The notes: a model not told the origin generated them from the letters alone. A stretch of DNA of 34,686 bases from JBFEYJ01 sp041563315 (GCA_041563315.1 JBFFNE010000024.1:1-34686); one strand, 5' to 3'. Positions 16,407 to 24,421 are shown, numbered from the stretch's first letter. Numbers and translations: made by a program.

Positions 16407-16717
16407 AACGGTCTCTTTGTCAGGTAATGACTGTGATATGGGGCGGCGGTGTGGAAATATCCAGATTCGACATTCGCTTTTACGGCATCCTGCGGCAGAA
16501 GTGGAGTGCTGGATACCCATAATGAACCATAATGATGGGATGTCGTAAAGACAGCTTTAAAAAATGCACAAGTCGCCTGATTGAAAGTCGCTGAAGGGCA
16601 CATTGACTCCACCTGAATTGCGCCTTCCCGCACCTTTGAACACTCGGTTTGATCAACTTCTTAGATGCTCCCTAAATTTAATCTCATGCCGGCTATGGCC
16701 CCTGGCCCATTTCTTGT
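16407..16717. other. Divergent intergenic region with a possible rightward promoter
   Basis: This 311-base gap separates the leftward DUF482-aat-ate unit from the rightward small gene at 16718. A candidate rightward promoter is TTGATC (16649-16654) with TAAATT (16673-16678), spaced by 18 bases. The nine bases ccataatga occur twice, ten bases apart, at about 16518-16536, and could be an operator or chance. The left end should hold the promoter for the leftward unit, not identified. Confidence 0.35.
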
Positions 16718-17095
16718 ATGCTGGATAGCAAGGTGTTAATACCAGGAACCGAGGTGAAACTCTTGAGTACGGAAAGTCCGGAACTGTCTGATTACCTGAA
16801 ACTATTCGAACTCTATGTGGGGAAGCTCGATTTCACCATCACGGGAACATCGGGGGGAGATTATTCGTTTATCTTCGAGCAGGTGATGCGTTTGTTGCTG
16901 AAGCTTTCACCATTTAATGGTAGTTTGCCAGAACCCTTTCTGGCGGTAGCCCAACGCTATGCCTTTAATGATACTGCAACGGTGACTCATTTCAGGTACA
17001 ACGAAAACAAGCAGTTTTTCCTTGGCGATCTTTATGACTCACTGATGCTCTATCAGGTAGAGCATCGTCCCTGTGCCAGGGGCCAGGAGGATTAA
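16718..17095 (+). CDS. Conserved-looking small protein of unknown function
   Basis: I do not recognise this 125-residue protein. It is likely soluble: no signal peptide or membrane segment. It has alternating hydrophobic and polar helices (ELSDYLKLFELYVGKLDF, FIFEQVMRLLLKLSPFNG) and a later segment VTHFRYNENKQFFLGDLYDSL. Codon use resembles the neighbours and both the start region and the stop fit a real gene. The start could instead be a GTG at 16754, which has an AGGAACC sequence ahead of it. It overlaps the convergent gene at 17092 by four bases. An 11-base inverted repeat (16696-16706 and 17075-17085) brackets almost the whole gene. Confidence 0.65.
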   Translation: MLDSKVLIPGTEVKLLSTESPELSDYLKLFELYVGKLDFTITGTSGGDYSFIFEQVMRLLLKLSPFNGSLPEPFLAVAQRYAFNDTATVTHFRYNENKQFFLGDLYDSLMLYQVEHRPCARGQED

Positions 17096-17100
17096 TCCTC
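17087..17100. repeat. 14-base perfect palindrome holding both convergent stop codons
   Basis: The sequence gaggattaatcctc is fully self-complementary, and its central TTAA supplies the TAA stop of the plus-strand gene (17093-17095) and of the minus-strand gene (17092-17094). Confidence 0.8.
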
Positions 17101-17463
17101 AGGCATGGGTAATAGTCTTGCCTCTGCCTTGATGTGGGTGTCGCGCCCCCAGGCGGTGACCGCTTCGATAAACCATTTCTCCTTGGACGGATGGGGACGG
17201 ACGATGTCGTACTCGGCAAAGAAGCTTCCGTCATGGTGGATGATGACGCTGCCCTGTTTGCCCCCGTGCTCGCTCAGCCACATGCCTTCCAGACTCTGTT
17301 CGCCAAGGGCAGGGTCACACTTGATGCTAAATCGTGCCTGTTCCCAGTGCGGTGATACGACCTCTGCAGTAAGTCCGAGTTTGTCGATCTCTTTCCCCAG
17401 GGCGGCGCAGATCCGTTCGCCCAGCGAGCGATGTTGGTCTGATTTGAGTGCGGCATCGTTCAT
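17092..17463 (-). CDS. Small cytoplasmic protein of unknown function
   Basis: A 123-residue protein I cannot assign to a family. It has no signal peptide or membrane segment. The N-terminal part looks helical (RSLGERICAALGKEIDKLGL) and the rest looks like a beta-rich sheet with WEQARFSIKCDPALGEQSLEGMWL, KQGSVIIHHDGSFFAEYDIV and WFIEAVTAWG. The pattern of conserved-looking aromatic and glycine positions and a normal codon bias argue for a real gene. It is convergent with the gene at 16718 and lies downstream of trxB on the same strand, but 377 bases separate it from trxB, so it probably has its own promoter. Confidence 0.68.
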   Translation of the reverse strand: MNDAALKSDQHRSLGERICAALGKEIDKLGLTAEVVSPHWEQARFSIKCDPALGEQSLEGMWLSEHGGKQGSVIIHHDGSFFAEYDIVRPHPSKEKWFIEAVTAWGRDTHIKAEARLLPMPED

Positions 17464-17840
17464 CTTCTGTCCTCATTGCTCCATTAGTGTCTGTTGTGTG
17501 TCACAACTGCGACAGGCAGTCAGTGTGCATGTGCGGGTTTTTCGTGCTCTTGCACGCAAGGTGTAGAGTTAGGCGTGAATGTGCAAATTACGGGCCGGGT
17601 GGCGGTCAGACGCCGGGAGTTGGAAGAGGGGGGAACTGAGGTCTAGCGGAGGGGAGGTGATAGTGCCGTCGTTGCCGCGCACGGTCAATACGCTACCGGC
17701 TCACTGTGTGCCGGCATGTTCAAAGACCCTCAACAGTAGGGGGCAAGCAGCAGCTGCAGAACACAGCTGCTGCTTGCCCCCGCCCGGTTATGTTGCAGAG
17801 GATGCCGGTTTTGTTGGGTTGGATGACCGGGGGAGAGGCC
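17464..17840. other. Intergenic region of about 377 bases with a long hairpin
   Basis: The region separates trxB from the small minus-strand gene at 17092. Apart from the strong inverted repeat at 17739-17781, I see no gene. The left part should hold the promoter for the 17092 gene. Short open frames on the plus strand are the edge of the antisense frame of trxB. Confidence 0.5.
17739..17781. repeat. Perfect 18-bp hairpin downstream of trxB
   Basis: The arm gggggcaagcagcagctg (17739-17756) pairs exactly with 17764-17781 around a 7-base loop. It lies about 60 bases past the trxB stop. Neither strand has a clear T-run after it, so it is not a standard intrinsic terminator; it may stabilise the trxB mRNA end or be a mobile palindromic repeat. 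Confidence 0.85.
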
Positions 17841-18794
17841 TTACTCTCCACCTTCCAGGTAACGTTCTGCATCCAGGGCTGCCATGCAGCCGCTGCCGGA
17901 AGAGGTGATCGCCTGCTTGTAGATTGGATCGGCCACGTCACCGGCGGCAAACACACCATCCACGGAGGTGGCGGTGGCATTAGCGCCGTGACCTTTCTTT
18001 GTCACGATGTAACCGTGGTCCAGTTCAATCTGCTCGGCAAACAGGTCGGTATTGGGCTTGTGGCCGATGGCAATGAAAAGACCGGTCAGCTCGAGCTCTT
18101 TGGTGCTGCTGTCCTGACTGTTTTTCAGGCGCACCCCGGTCACGCCGCTGTTGTCGCCCAGCACCTCGTCCACTTCGCTGAACAGCTCGAGTTTGATGTT
18201 GCCGTTCTCAACCTTGTCCATCAGCTGCTTGATCAGGATCTTTTCGGCGCGGAAGGTATCGCGGCGGTGGATCAGGGTCACTTCCGCGGCGATGTTGGAG
18301 AGGTAGAGCGCCTCTTCCACAGCGGTATTGCCGCCGCCGACCACGCCGACCTTCTGGCCACGATAGAAGAACCCGTCACAGGTGGCACAGCCCGAGACAC
18401 CGCGGCCTTTGAACTTCTCTTCGGAGTCAAGGCCCAGGTACATGGCGGAAGCGCCGGTGGCGATGATCAGGGCATCGCAGGTGTAGACACCGGAGTCACC
18501 GGTGAGCTTGAAGGGGCGCTGCGCCAGTTCGGCAGTGTGGATGTGATCAAAAATGATTTCCGTGTCGAAGCGCTTGGCGTGCTCCTCCATCTGTTGCATC
18601 AGTGCCGGACCGGTCAGACCTTCAGCGCCACCCGGCCAGTTATCCACCTCCGTGGTGGTGGTCAGCTGTCCCCCCTGCTGCAGACCGGTGACCAGCACAG
18701 GATTGAGGTTGGCGCGCGCGGCGTAGACGGCGGCAGTGTAACCGGCGGGGCCGGAACCGAGGATGAGAAGACGACAGTGCTTGGTTTCGCTCAT
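17841..18794 (-). CDS. trxB: Thioredoxin reductase (NADPH)
   Basis: TrxB passes electrons from NADPH through FAD to thioredoxin, keeping cytoplasmic thiols reduced. The 317-residue protein has the FAD-binding ILGSGPAGYTAAVYAARAN (about 11-29), the redox-active pair CATC (Cys136 and Cys139), the NADPH-binding VGVVGGGNTAVEEALYL, and the C-terminal FAD loop GVFAAGDVADPIYKQAITSSGSGCMAA. It is transcribed away from ald, sharing a 95-base promoter region. In E. coli trxB also lies near ftsK, with lrp between; here ald takes that place. Confidence 0.98.
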   Translation of the reverse strand: MSETKHCRLLILGSGPAGYTAAVYAARANLNPVLVTGLQQGGQLTTTTEVDNWPGGAEGLTGPALMQQMEEHAKRFDTEIIFDHIHTAELAQRPFKLTGDSGVYTCDALIIATGASAMYLGLDSEEKFKGRGVSGCATCDGFFYRGQKVGVVGGGNTAVEEALYLSNIAAEVTLIHRRDTFRAEKILIKQLMDKVENGNIKLELFSEVDEVLGDNSGVTGVRLKNSQDSSTKELELTGLFIAIGHKPNTDLFAEQIELDHGYIVTKKGHGANATATSVDGVFAAGDVADPIYKQAITSSGSGCMAALDAERYLEGGE

Positions 18795-18889
18795 GGGTTA
18801 AACTCCGTGTGATAGACTCGCAGCGATAACTGATTCGATAAAAGTGCTGGCATCTTACGAAATGCCGATTCCCGGGTAAAGGAGGCAGA
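18795..18889. promoter_or_regulatory. Divergent promoter region between trxB and ald
   Basis: All control signals for two divergent genes must fit in these 95 bases. A strong AAAGGAGG ribosome-binding site lies just before the ald ATG. A small inverted repeat ggcat/atgcc (18850-18854 and 18863-18867, loop 8 bases) near ald could be an operator. No -10/-35 pair is convincing by eye. Confidence 0.45.
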
Positions 18890-19966
18890 ATGCGTATCGG
18901 TATTCCCCGCGAAGTGAAAACGCTCGAAGGGCGTGTCGGTCTTGTCCCTGCGGCGGCCGCTGAACTGGTTCGTCATGGTCACCAGCTTCTGGTAGAGCAG
19001 GGAGCTGGGCTGATGAGCGGCTACAGCGATGAAGAGTACCAAAAGGCGGGGGCGATGATTCTGTCCGATGCCAACTCGGTATATGGGGATGCGCAGATGA
19101 TCATCAAGGTCAAGGAGCCGCAGTCTCAGGAGTTGGCGATGCTGCGCCCGGATCATCTGCTTTTCTGTTTCCTGCATCTGGCCGCAGAACCGGCATTGCT
19201 AAAGGGCTTGCTGGAGATTGGCCTGACTGCGGTGGCGTTCGAGACGGTGACGGAGGGAGGTGCACTACCATTGCTGGCGCCGATGTCCGATATTGCCGGT
19301 AAGGTGGCGGTTCAGGTGGGCTCGCATTTGCTACACCTGCCCCAAGGCGGACGCGGCCTGTTACTTGGAGGGTTGCCTGCCGCTGAGCGTGGTCACGTGG
19401 TGATCCTGGGGGCAGGCGTAGCAGGGGGCAGTGCTGCAGGACTGGCTGCGGCAGTTGGGGCGCAGGTCACGGTTTTTGATCCCAATCGTGAGAAACTGGC
19501 GGCGATGCGTGCGCTGGGTGCCAATGTGACGGCGCTTCATCCCTATGAACACGACATTGAACGGGCTGTCATCACGGCGGATCTGTTGATCGGTGCGGTA
19601 CTGCTGCCGGGAGCCCGCGCGCCTCACTTGGTTTCAGCTGAGCAGGTCAAACAAATGCAGCCGGGCAGTGTGATTATCGATATCTCTGTCGATCAGGGCG
19701 GCTGTATCGAGACGACCCGTCCGACTACCTACGCCGAGCCAACCTTTGTGCAAGATGGAGTTATTCACTTCGGCGTGACCAATATGCCAGGAGCGGTGCC
19801 ACGCAGTGCATCCCAAGCCCTTTCCGCGGCACTGGTTCCGTATGGACTTACGCTGGCCGCGGGAGATTGGGAGAGTGCCCCGGCCCTTGCCGCCGGCATA
19901 AACGTGCGTGGCGGCGAGGTGGTCTATCCAGCACTGAAAGCAGGGACGAGAGGGACGAGGGAATGA
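18890..19966 (+). CDS. ald: Alanine dehydrogenase
   Basis: Ald interconverts L-alanine with pyruvate and ammonia using NAD. The 358-residue protein opens with the family start MRIGIPREVKTLEGRVGLVP, has MIIKVKEPQ with its substrate-binding lysine, PMSDIAGKVAVQVGSHLL, the NAD-binding VVILGAGVAGGSAAGLAAAVGAQVTVFD (about 166-193), and IDISVDQGGCIETTRPTTY containing the catalytic aspartate. The C-terminus ends AGTRGTRE, coded by a GA-rich stretch (gggacgagagggacgaggga) that looks like the repeat found further downstream, so a repeat may have altered the last residues. The gene has its own strong ribosome-binding site. Confidence 0.95.
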   Translation: MRIGIPREVKTLEGRVGLVPAAAAELVRHGHQLLVEQGAGLMSGYSDEEYQKAGAMILSDANSVYGDAQMIIKVKEPQSQELAMLRPDHLLFCFLHLAAEPALLKGLLEIGLTAVAFETVTEGGALPLLAPMSDIAGKVAVQVGSHLLHLPQGGRGLLLGGLPAAERGHVVILGAGVAGGSAAGLAAAVGAQVTVFDPNREKLAAMRALGANVTALHPYEHDIERAVITADLLIGAVLLPGARAPHLVSAEQVKQMQPGSVIIDISVDQGGCIETTRPTTYAEPTFVQDGVIHFGVTNMPGAVPRSASQALSAALVPYGLTLAAGDWESAPALAAGINVRGGEVVYPALKAGTRGTRE

Positions 19967-20018
19967 GTACGCTGCGCGCACGATTAGTAATTAAACCGCT
20001 CGCGAAGGGGACTCCTTC

Positions 20019-20048
20019 TCTCGTATCTTTTCCCTCGTCTCCCGTATC
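20019..20048. repeat. Second copy of the GATACGRGA-type dispersed repeat, between ald and ftsK
   Basis: Read on the minus strand, this 30-base stretch starts and ends with GATACG units and matches 13061-13090 at 23 of 30 positions. Part of it (ttccctcgtc near 20030) is also complementary to the end of the ald coding sequence near 19955-19964. Confidence 0.6.
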
Positions 20049-20049
20049 T

Positions 20050-20077
20050 CTCTTGGTATAATCCCAAGAGTGTTTTT
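20050..20077 (+). terminator. Terminator-like hairpin whose loop contains TATAAT
   Basis: The bases ctcttgg (20050-20056) pair with ccaagag (20064-20070), followed by TGTTTTT, giving a plausible intrinsic terminator for ald. The 7-base loop holds TATAAT, and TGG stands just ahead of it, so on the DNA level the same bases form a perfect extended -10 promoter element (20054-20062) that would serve ftsK. No clear -35 box is present. Confidence 0.55.
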
Positions 20078-20093
20078 AAATTTTTGTTATTAA

Positions 20094-22433
20094 GTGGATA
20101 AACGTTTGGCACAGGCATCGGAAAAAAAGGGGGAAGGTATTGCCGTGGGTGCCCGTCTGCATCGCGGGCTGAGGGAAGGGGCGTTGATTCTGGTGGGGAC
20201 CCTGGCGCTATACCTGCTGATTGCGTTGCTTAGCTACAGCCCGAATGATCCCGGCTGGTCCCACAGCGGTATGAGCGGCAAGGTGGCTAACATGGGAGGG
20301 AGCGTCGGCGCCTGGTTCTCTGATGTCTTTCTCTATCTGTTTGGCCTGATGGCCTATCTCTTCCCGTTTATGGTTGCTTACGGGGCATGGATGCTTTATC
20401 GCGAAAAGCCTGATGAGGAGCTTGACGGTTCACAGGCGTTACACCTTGCGCTGCGAGGCTTTGGTTTTGTTGCCACGATGACAGCGGGTGCCGGCTTGGC
20501 CTACCTTCACTTCCGCTACGCCACACCATTGCCATTCAGTACTGGCGGTATCCTTGGTGATGCGGTAGGTCAGGGCCTGGCCAAAAGTTTCAGCTTCCTC
20601 GGCGCCACACTGTTCCTGCTGGCGCTGTTCCTCACCGGAGTAACACTTTTTACAGGACTCTCCTGGTTCTGGCTGATGGACGCCACCGGTGCACGCACAC
20701 TGGGGTTACTTGACTGGGGATATGGCCGGCTGCTCGAACTGCGCGATCGCATTGCTGCCCGTAAGGCGCGTCAGGCAAGGGAGAAGTCCTTTGTCGAGAT
20801 GACCAAAAAGGTCGAAAAGCGCCAGCCACCACGTATTGAACCGGTGATTGCCAAAACCACCCCCCTTAGTGTCCGTGAACAGAAGGAAAAACAGGTTCCT
20901 CTCTTTGATGACCAGAGCAGTGACGATGCGTTACCGCCACTCTCACTGCTGGATGAGCCGCAGGCGCCCAAACATGCTGTCTCCATGGAATCGCTGGAGG
21001 CGATATCGCGCTTGGTGGAAATGAAGCTCAAGGACTTTAACATCGAAGTGCAGGTCGAAGCGGTCCATCCTGGCCCGGTGATCACCCGCTTCGAACTCCA
21101 GCCGGCACCAGGGGTGAAGGTGAGTCAAATATCCAACCTCTCCAAAGATCTGGCCCGCTCGCTATCGACCACCAGTGTGCGTGTGGTTGAGGTGATCCCG
21201 GGAAAAACCACTATCGGTCTGGAGATCCCTAACGAACATCGTGAGATTGTCCATTTCTCCGAGACCATCCGCTCAAAGACGTTTGCCGATGCCAAGTCAC
21301 CGTTGACGCTTGCCCTTGGCAAGGACATCGGTGGTGAACCGACGGTGGCGGACCTGGCGAAGATGCCACACCTGTTGGTGGCAGGTACTACCGGTTCGGG
21401 CAAGTCAGTGGCGGTTAATGCCATGATCCTCAGCATCCTTTACAACGCCACGCCGAAAGAGGTGCGCTTCATCATGGTCGACCCGAAGATGCTGGAGCTC
21501 TCGATCTATGAGGGGATCCCACACCTGCTGGCGCCGGTAGTGACCGACATGAAGGATGCGGCCAATGCTCTGCGCTGGTGTGTGGCCGAAATGGAGCGTC
21601 GTTACAAATTGATGGCGGCGATGGGGGTGCGCAATATCGGTGGCTTCAATAAAAAGGTAAAGGAAGCTATCGATGCCAAACAACCGATTAAGGATCCGAC
21701 CTGGCAGCCGCTGGTCCCTGACGCACCCGAATTGGAGGAGCAGCGCCCGGATCTGGAACCGCTGCCCTTTATCGTGGTCGTAGTGGATGAGCTGGCCGAT
21801 ATGATGATGGTGGTGGGCAAGAAGGTCGAGGAACTGATCGCCCGTCTGGCGCAAAAGGCACGTGCCGCCGGGATTCACTTGATCCTGGCAACGCAACGGC
21901 CGTCGGTGGATGTGTTGACCGGTCTCATCAAGGCCAATATCCCTACCCGCATTGCCTTTCAGGTCTCCTCCCGTATCGACTCGCGCACCATTCTCGACCA
22001 GATGGGCGCTGAGGCATTGCTCGGTCATGGCGATATGCTTTACCTGCCGCCGGGGCATGGTGTGCCGATACGCATCCATGGTGCCTTCGTCGATGACCAC
22101 GAAGTCCATAATGTGGTCGAGGATTTGAAGCGCCGCGGTGAGCCGAATTATCTGGATGAGATTGTCAACGGCTTGGAGGAGAACAGTGGACCGCTGTTCC
22201 CGGGCGATACTGCAGGGAGTAGTGGAGAAGAGACTGACCCGCTCTACGATGAAGCGGTGAAGATCGTCACAGAGAGTCGTCGCGCCTCGGTCTCCGGTAT
22301 TCAGCGCCGGCTCAAGATCGGCTACAACCGTGCGGCCCGTATGGTCGAGGATATGGAGGCGACGGGTGTAGTCAGTTCGTTACAAGCCAATGGAACCCGT
22401 GAGGTGTTGGCACCTCCACCATCTAAGGATTAA
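20094..22433 (+). CDS. ftsK: DNA translocase FtsK
   Basis: FtsK is a division-septum ATPase that pumps chromosome ends out of the closing septum and activates XerCD at dif. The 779-residue protein has four N-terminal membrane segments between about residues 28 and 195, a short linker, and the RecA-like motor with Walker A GTTGSGKS near 431 and VVVVDELADMMMVVGKKVEELIARLAQ. The C-terminal gamma winged helix that reads polar DNA signals is present (DEAVKIVTESRRASVSGIQRRLKIGYNRAARMVEDME). The size fits the short-linker form seen in Pseudomonas rather than the long E. coli form. The start is a GTG without a good ribosome-binding site, so a slightly different start is possible. Confidence 0.97.
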   Translation: MDKRLAQASEKKGEGIAVGARLHRGLREGALILVGTLALYLLIALLSYSPNDPGWSHSGMSGKVANMGGSVGAWFSDVFLYLFGLMAYLFPFMVAYGAWMLYREKPDEELDGSQALHLALRGFGFVATMTAGAGLAYLHFRYATPLPFSTGGILGDAVGQGLAKSFSFLGATLFLLALFLTGVTLFTGLSWFWLMDATGARTLGLLDWGYGRLLELRDRIAARKARQAREKSFVEMTKKVEKRQPPRIEPVIAKTTPLSVREQKEKQVPLFDDQSSDDALPPLSLLDEPQAPKHAVSMESLEAISRLVEMKLKDFNIEVQVEAVHPGPVITRFELQPAPGVKVSQISNLSKDLARSLSTTSVRVVEVIPGKTTIGLEIPNEHREIVHFSETIRSKTFADAKSPLTLALGKDIGGEPTVADLAKMPHLLVAGTTGSGKSVAVNAMILSILYNATPKEVRFIMVDPKMLELSIYEGIPHLLAPVVTDMKDAANALRWCVAEMERRYKLMAAMGVRNIGGFNKKVKEAIDAKQPIKDPTWQPLVPDAPELEEQRPDLEPLPFIVVVVDELADMMMVVGKKVEELIARLAQKARAAGIHLILATQRPSVDVLTGLIKANIPTRIAFQVSSRIDSRTILDQMGAEALLGHGDMLYLPPGHGVPIRIHGAFVDDHEVHNVVEDLKRRGEPNYLDEIVNGLEENSGPLFPGDTAGSSGEETDPLYDEAVKIVTESRRASVSGIQRRLKIGYNRAARMVEDMEATGVVSSLQANGTREVLAPPPSKD

Positions 22434-22436
22434 ACG

Positions 22437-23072
22437 ATGTTGAAAGCCGCGTTACGTTATTTTTGGGCCGTTATTCTCCTGATACCTGTCGCTGTTCAAG
22501 CTGCTGCAATGGGGGAGGGGCAGGCTCGACTCGAGCGCTTCCTGTCACAACTGAGCACCATGGAAGCGCAGTTCGTGCAGACCCTTATCAATCCCCGTGG
22601 CGAGTTAGTCGAGGAGAGCCGTGGCATGCTTTGGCTCTCACGTCCGGGTAAATTTCGCCTGCATTATACTAACCCCTATGAGCAGCTCTATGTCGCTGAT
22701 GGCAACAGGATGTGGATGTATGACCGTGACCTGGAGCAGGTGACGGTCAAGGAGCAGACGGATGCACTGGGCAGCACGCCAGCGCTGTTGCTCAGTTCAA
22801 GCGAGCCGTTGGAAAACAATTTTTCCATTAAGGAGTTGGGTGCGCATGAAGGCTTTCAGTGGCTAGAGCTCAAGCCAAAAGCGGCCGACAGCAACTTTGA
22901 CTACGTTCGTCTGGCGATTGAAGGCGAGGTGTTAAGGGCGATGGAGATGATCGATGGCTTCGGCCAGACCACACGGTTGTTTTTTGAAACCGTGGTGCGC
23001 AATAAGAAGATTTCCGATGAAAAATTTCAGTTCCAACCGCCACCGGGCGTGGATGTGATCGGCGCACAGTAG
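22437..23072 (+). CDS. lolA: Outer membrane lipoprotein carrier protein
   Basis: LolA ferries lipoproteins through the periplasm from LolCDE to LolB. The 211-residue product has a signal peptide (MLKAALRYFWAVILLIPVAVQAAA) and the family core: LSTMEAQFVQTLINPRGELVEESRGMLWLSRPGKFRLHY and DGNRMWMYDRDLEQVTV, followed by the beta-rich sheet ending with FFETVVRNKKISDEKFQFQPPPGVDVI. It lies 3 bases after ftsK, and its stop overlaps the rarA start by one base. Confidence 0.97.
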   Translation: MLKAALRYFWAVILLIPVAVQAAAMGEGQARLERFLSQLSTMEAQFVQTLINPRGELVEESRGMLWLSRPGKFRLHYTNPYEQLYVADGNRMWMYDRDLEQVTVKEQTDALGSTPALLLSSSEPLENNFSIKELGAHEGFQWLELKPKAADSNFDYVRLAIEGEVLRAMEMIDGFGQTTRLFFETVVRNKKISDEKFQFQPPPGVDVIGAQ

Positions 23073-24421
23073 TGAGCGATCTTTTCGCAACACAGCAGGA
23101 CGAGCAATCCGCGGCCCTGCGTCCGCTGGCCGATCGTATGCGACCACGCTCGCTGGAGGAGTTCTTCGGCCAACAGCATTTGCTCGGACCCGGCAAGCCT
23201 TTGCGTCTTGCCATCGAAAGCGGTCATCTTCATTCGATGATCTTCTGGGGGCCTCCTGGGACCGGCAAGACCACCTTGGCACGGATGATCGCACAGCACG
23301 GCGAGGCGCAGTTTCTTGCCCTCTCGGCGGTGCTCTCCGGCGTCAAGGAGATTCGTGCTGCGGTGGAACAGGCCAGGCAGGCACGCCAGATGGGACGCGG
23401 AACCGTGCTCTTTGTCGACGAGGTGCACCGCTTCAACAAGTCGCAGCAAGATGCCTTTTTGCCGCATATCGAGGATGGCACCTTTACCTTCATCGGGGCA
23501 ACCACAGAAAATCCTTCATTTGAGCTGAATAACGCACTGCTCTCCCGCGCCCGAGTCTATGTACTGAAGGGCCTGGGTACCGGGGATATCGACGCCATAC
23601 TGCAACATGCGCTGGCCGATAATGAGCGCGGCCTGGGTGCGCGAGATCTGGAATTGCCTGAGCTACTGCGCCAACGCATTGCCGAGATGGCCGATGGCGA
23701 TGCCCGTCGTGCGCTTAACCTGCTGGAGATCGCTGCCGACCTGGCAGAAAAGAGTGACGGGCGCGAGATCATCACAGAATCTGTCCTGAATGAAGTGCTG
23801 GCCGGTGGCGTGCGCCGTTTCGACAAGGGCGGCGAGGCCTTTTACGATCAGATCTCGGCACTCCACAAATCGGTGCGAGGTTCGGATCCCGATGCCACCC
23901 TCTACTGGTTCACCCGCATGGTTGATGGGGGTGTCGATCCGCTCTATGTTGCCCGCCGAGTGGTGCGCATGGCTTCAGAGGATATCGGTAACGCCGATCC
24001 ACGTGGCCTGCAAGTGGCACTCAACGCCTGGGAAGTGCAGGAGCGGCTCGGGAGCCCCGAGGGGGAGCTTGCCATTGCCCAGGCGCTTGTCTACCTGGCC
24101 TGCGCGCCGAAGAGCAATGCGGTATATATGGCCTATAACACTGCCATGGCAGATGCTCGCAGCGGCGGTTCACTGGAGGTACCGGTACACCTTCGCAATG
24201 CGCCGACCAAACTGATGAAAGAGTTGGGTTATGGACGGGCGTATCGTTATGCCCATGACGAGCCCGAGGCTTACGCCGCTGGTGAAACCTATTTTCCGGA
24301 AGAGATGACACCGCGCCGCTATTATCAACCGGTGCCTCGGGGCCTGGAACAGAAAATTGGGGAAAAGCTTGCCCATCTGCGGGTGCTGGATCGGCAGCAT
24401 CAAGAAGAAAAGAAGGACTAA
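23072..24421 (+). CDS. rarA: Replication-associated recombination protein A (AAA+ ATPase)
   Basis: RarA (MgsA) is a clamp-loader-like AAA+ protein that acts at stalled replication forks. The 449-residue protein starts with a GTG that overlaps the lolA stop. It has PLADRMRPRSLEEFFGQQHLLG, Walker A GPPGTGKT (60-67), Walker B VLFVDEVHRFNKSQQDAFLPHIE, sensor GATTENPSFELNNALLSRA, and the tetramerisation half with KSVRGSDPDATLYWFTRM and MASEDIGNADPRGLQVA. The ftsK-lolA-rarA order is conserved in gammaproteobacteria. Its stop codon overlaps by four bases the stop of the convergent HU-LysM gene. Confidence 0.98.
   Translation: MSDLFATQQDEQSAALRPLADRMRPRSLEEFFGQQHLLGPGKPLRLAIESGHLHSMIFWGPPGTGKTTLARMIAQHGEAQFLALSAVLSGVKEIRAAVEQARQARQMGRGTVLFVDEVHRFNKSQQDAFLPHIEDGTFTFIGATTENPSFELNNALLSRARVYVLKGLGTGDIDAILQHALADNERGLGARDLELPELLRQRIAEMADGDARRALNLLEIAADLAEKSDGREIITESVLNEVLAGGVRRFDKGGEAFYDQISALHKSVRGSDPDATLYWFTRMVDGGVDPLYVARRVVRMASEDIGNADPRGLQVALNAWEVQERLGSPEGELAIAQALVYLACAPKSNAVYMAYNTAMADARSGGSLEVPVHLRNAPTKLMKELGYGRAYRYAHDEPEAYAAGETYFPEEMTPRRYYQPVPRGLEQKIGEKLAHLRVLDRQHQEEKKD

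Noticed and set aside
16518..16536. Direct repeat ccataatga as target-site duplication or attachment site
   Set aside because: The two copies are ten bases apart with nothing mobile between them; chance or an operator is more likely.
17706..18812. Plus-strand open frame of 368 codons over trxB
   Set aside because: It is antisense to thioredoxin reductase, with no ribosome-binding site and low-complexity translation.
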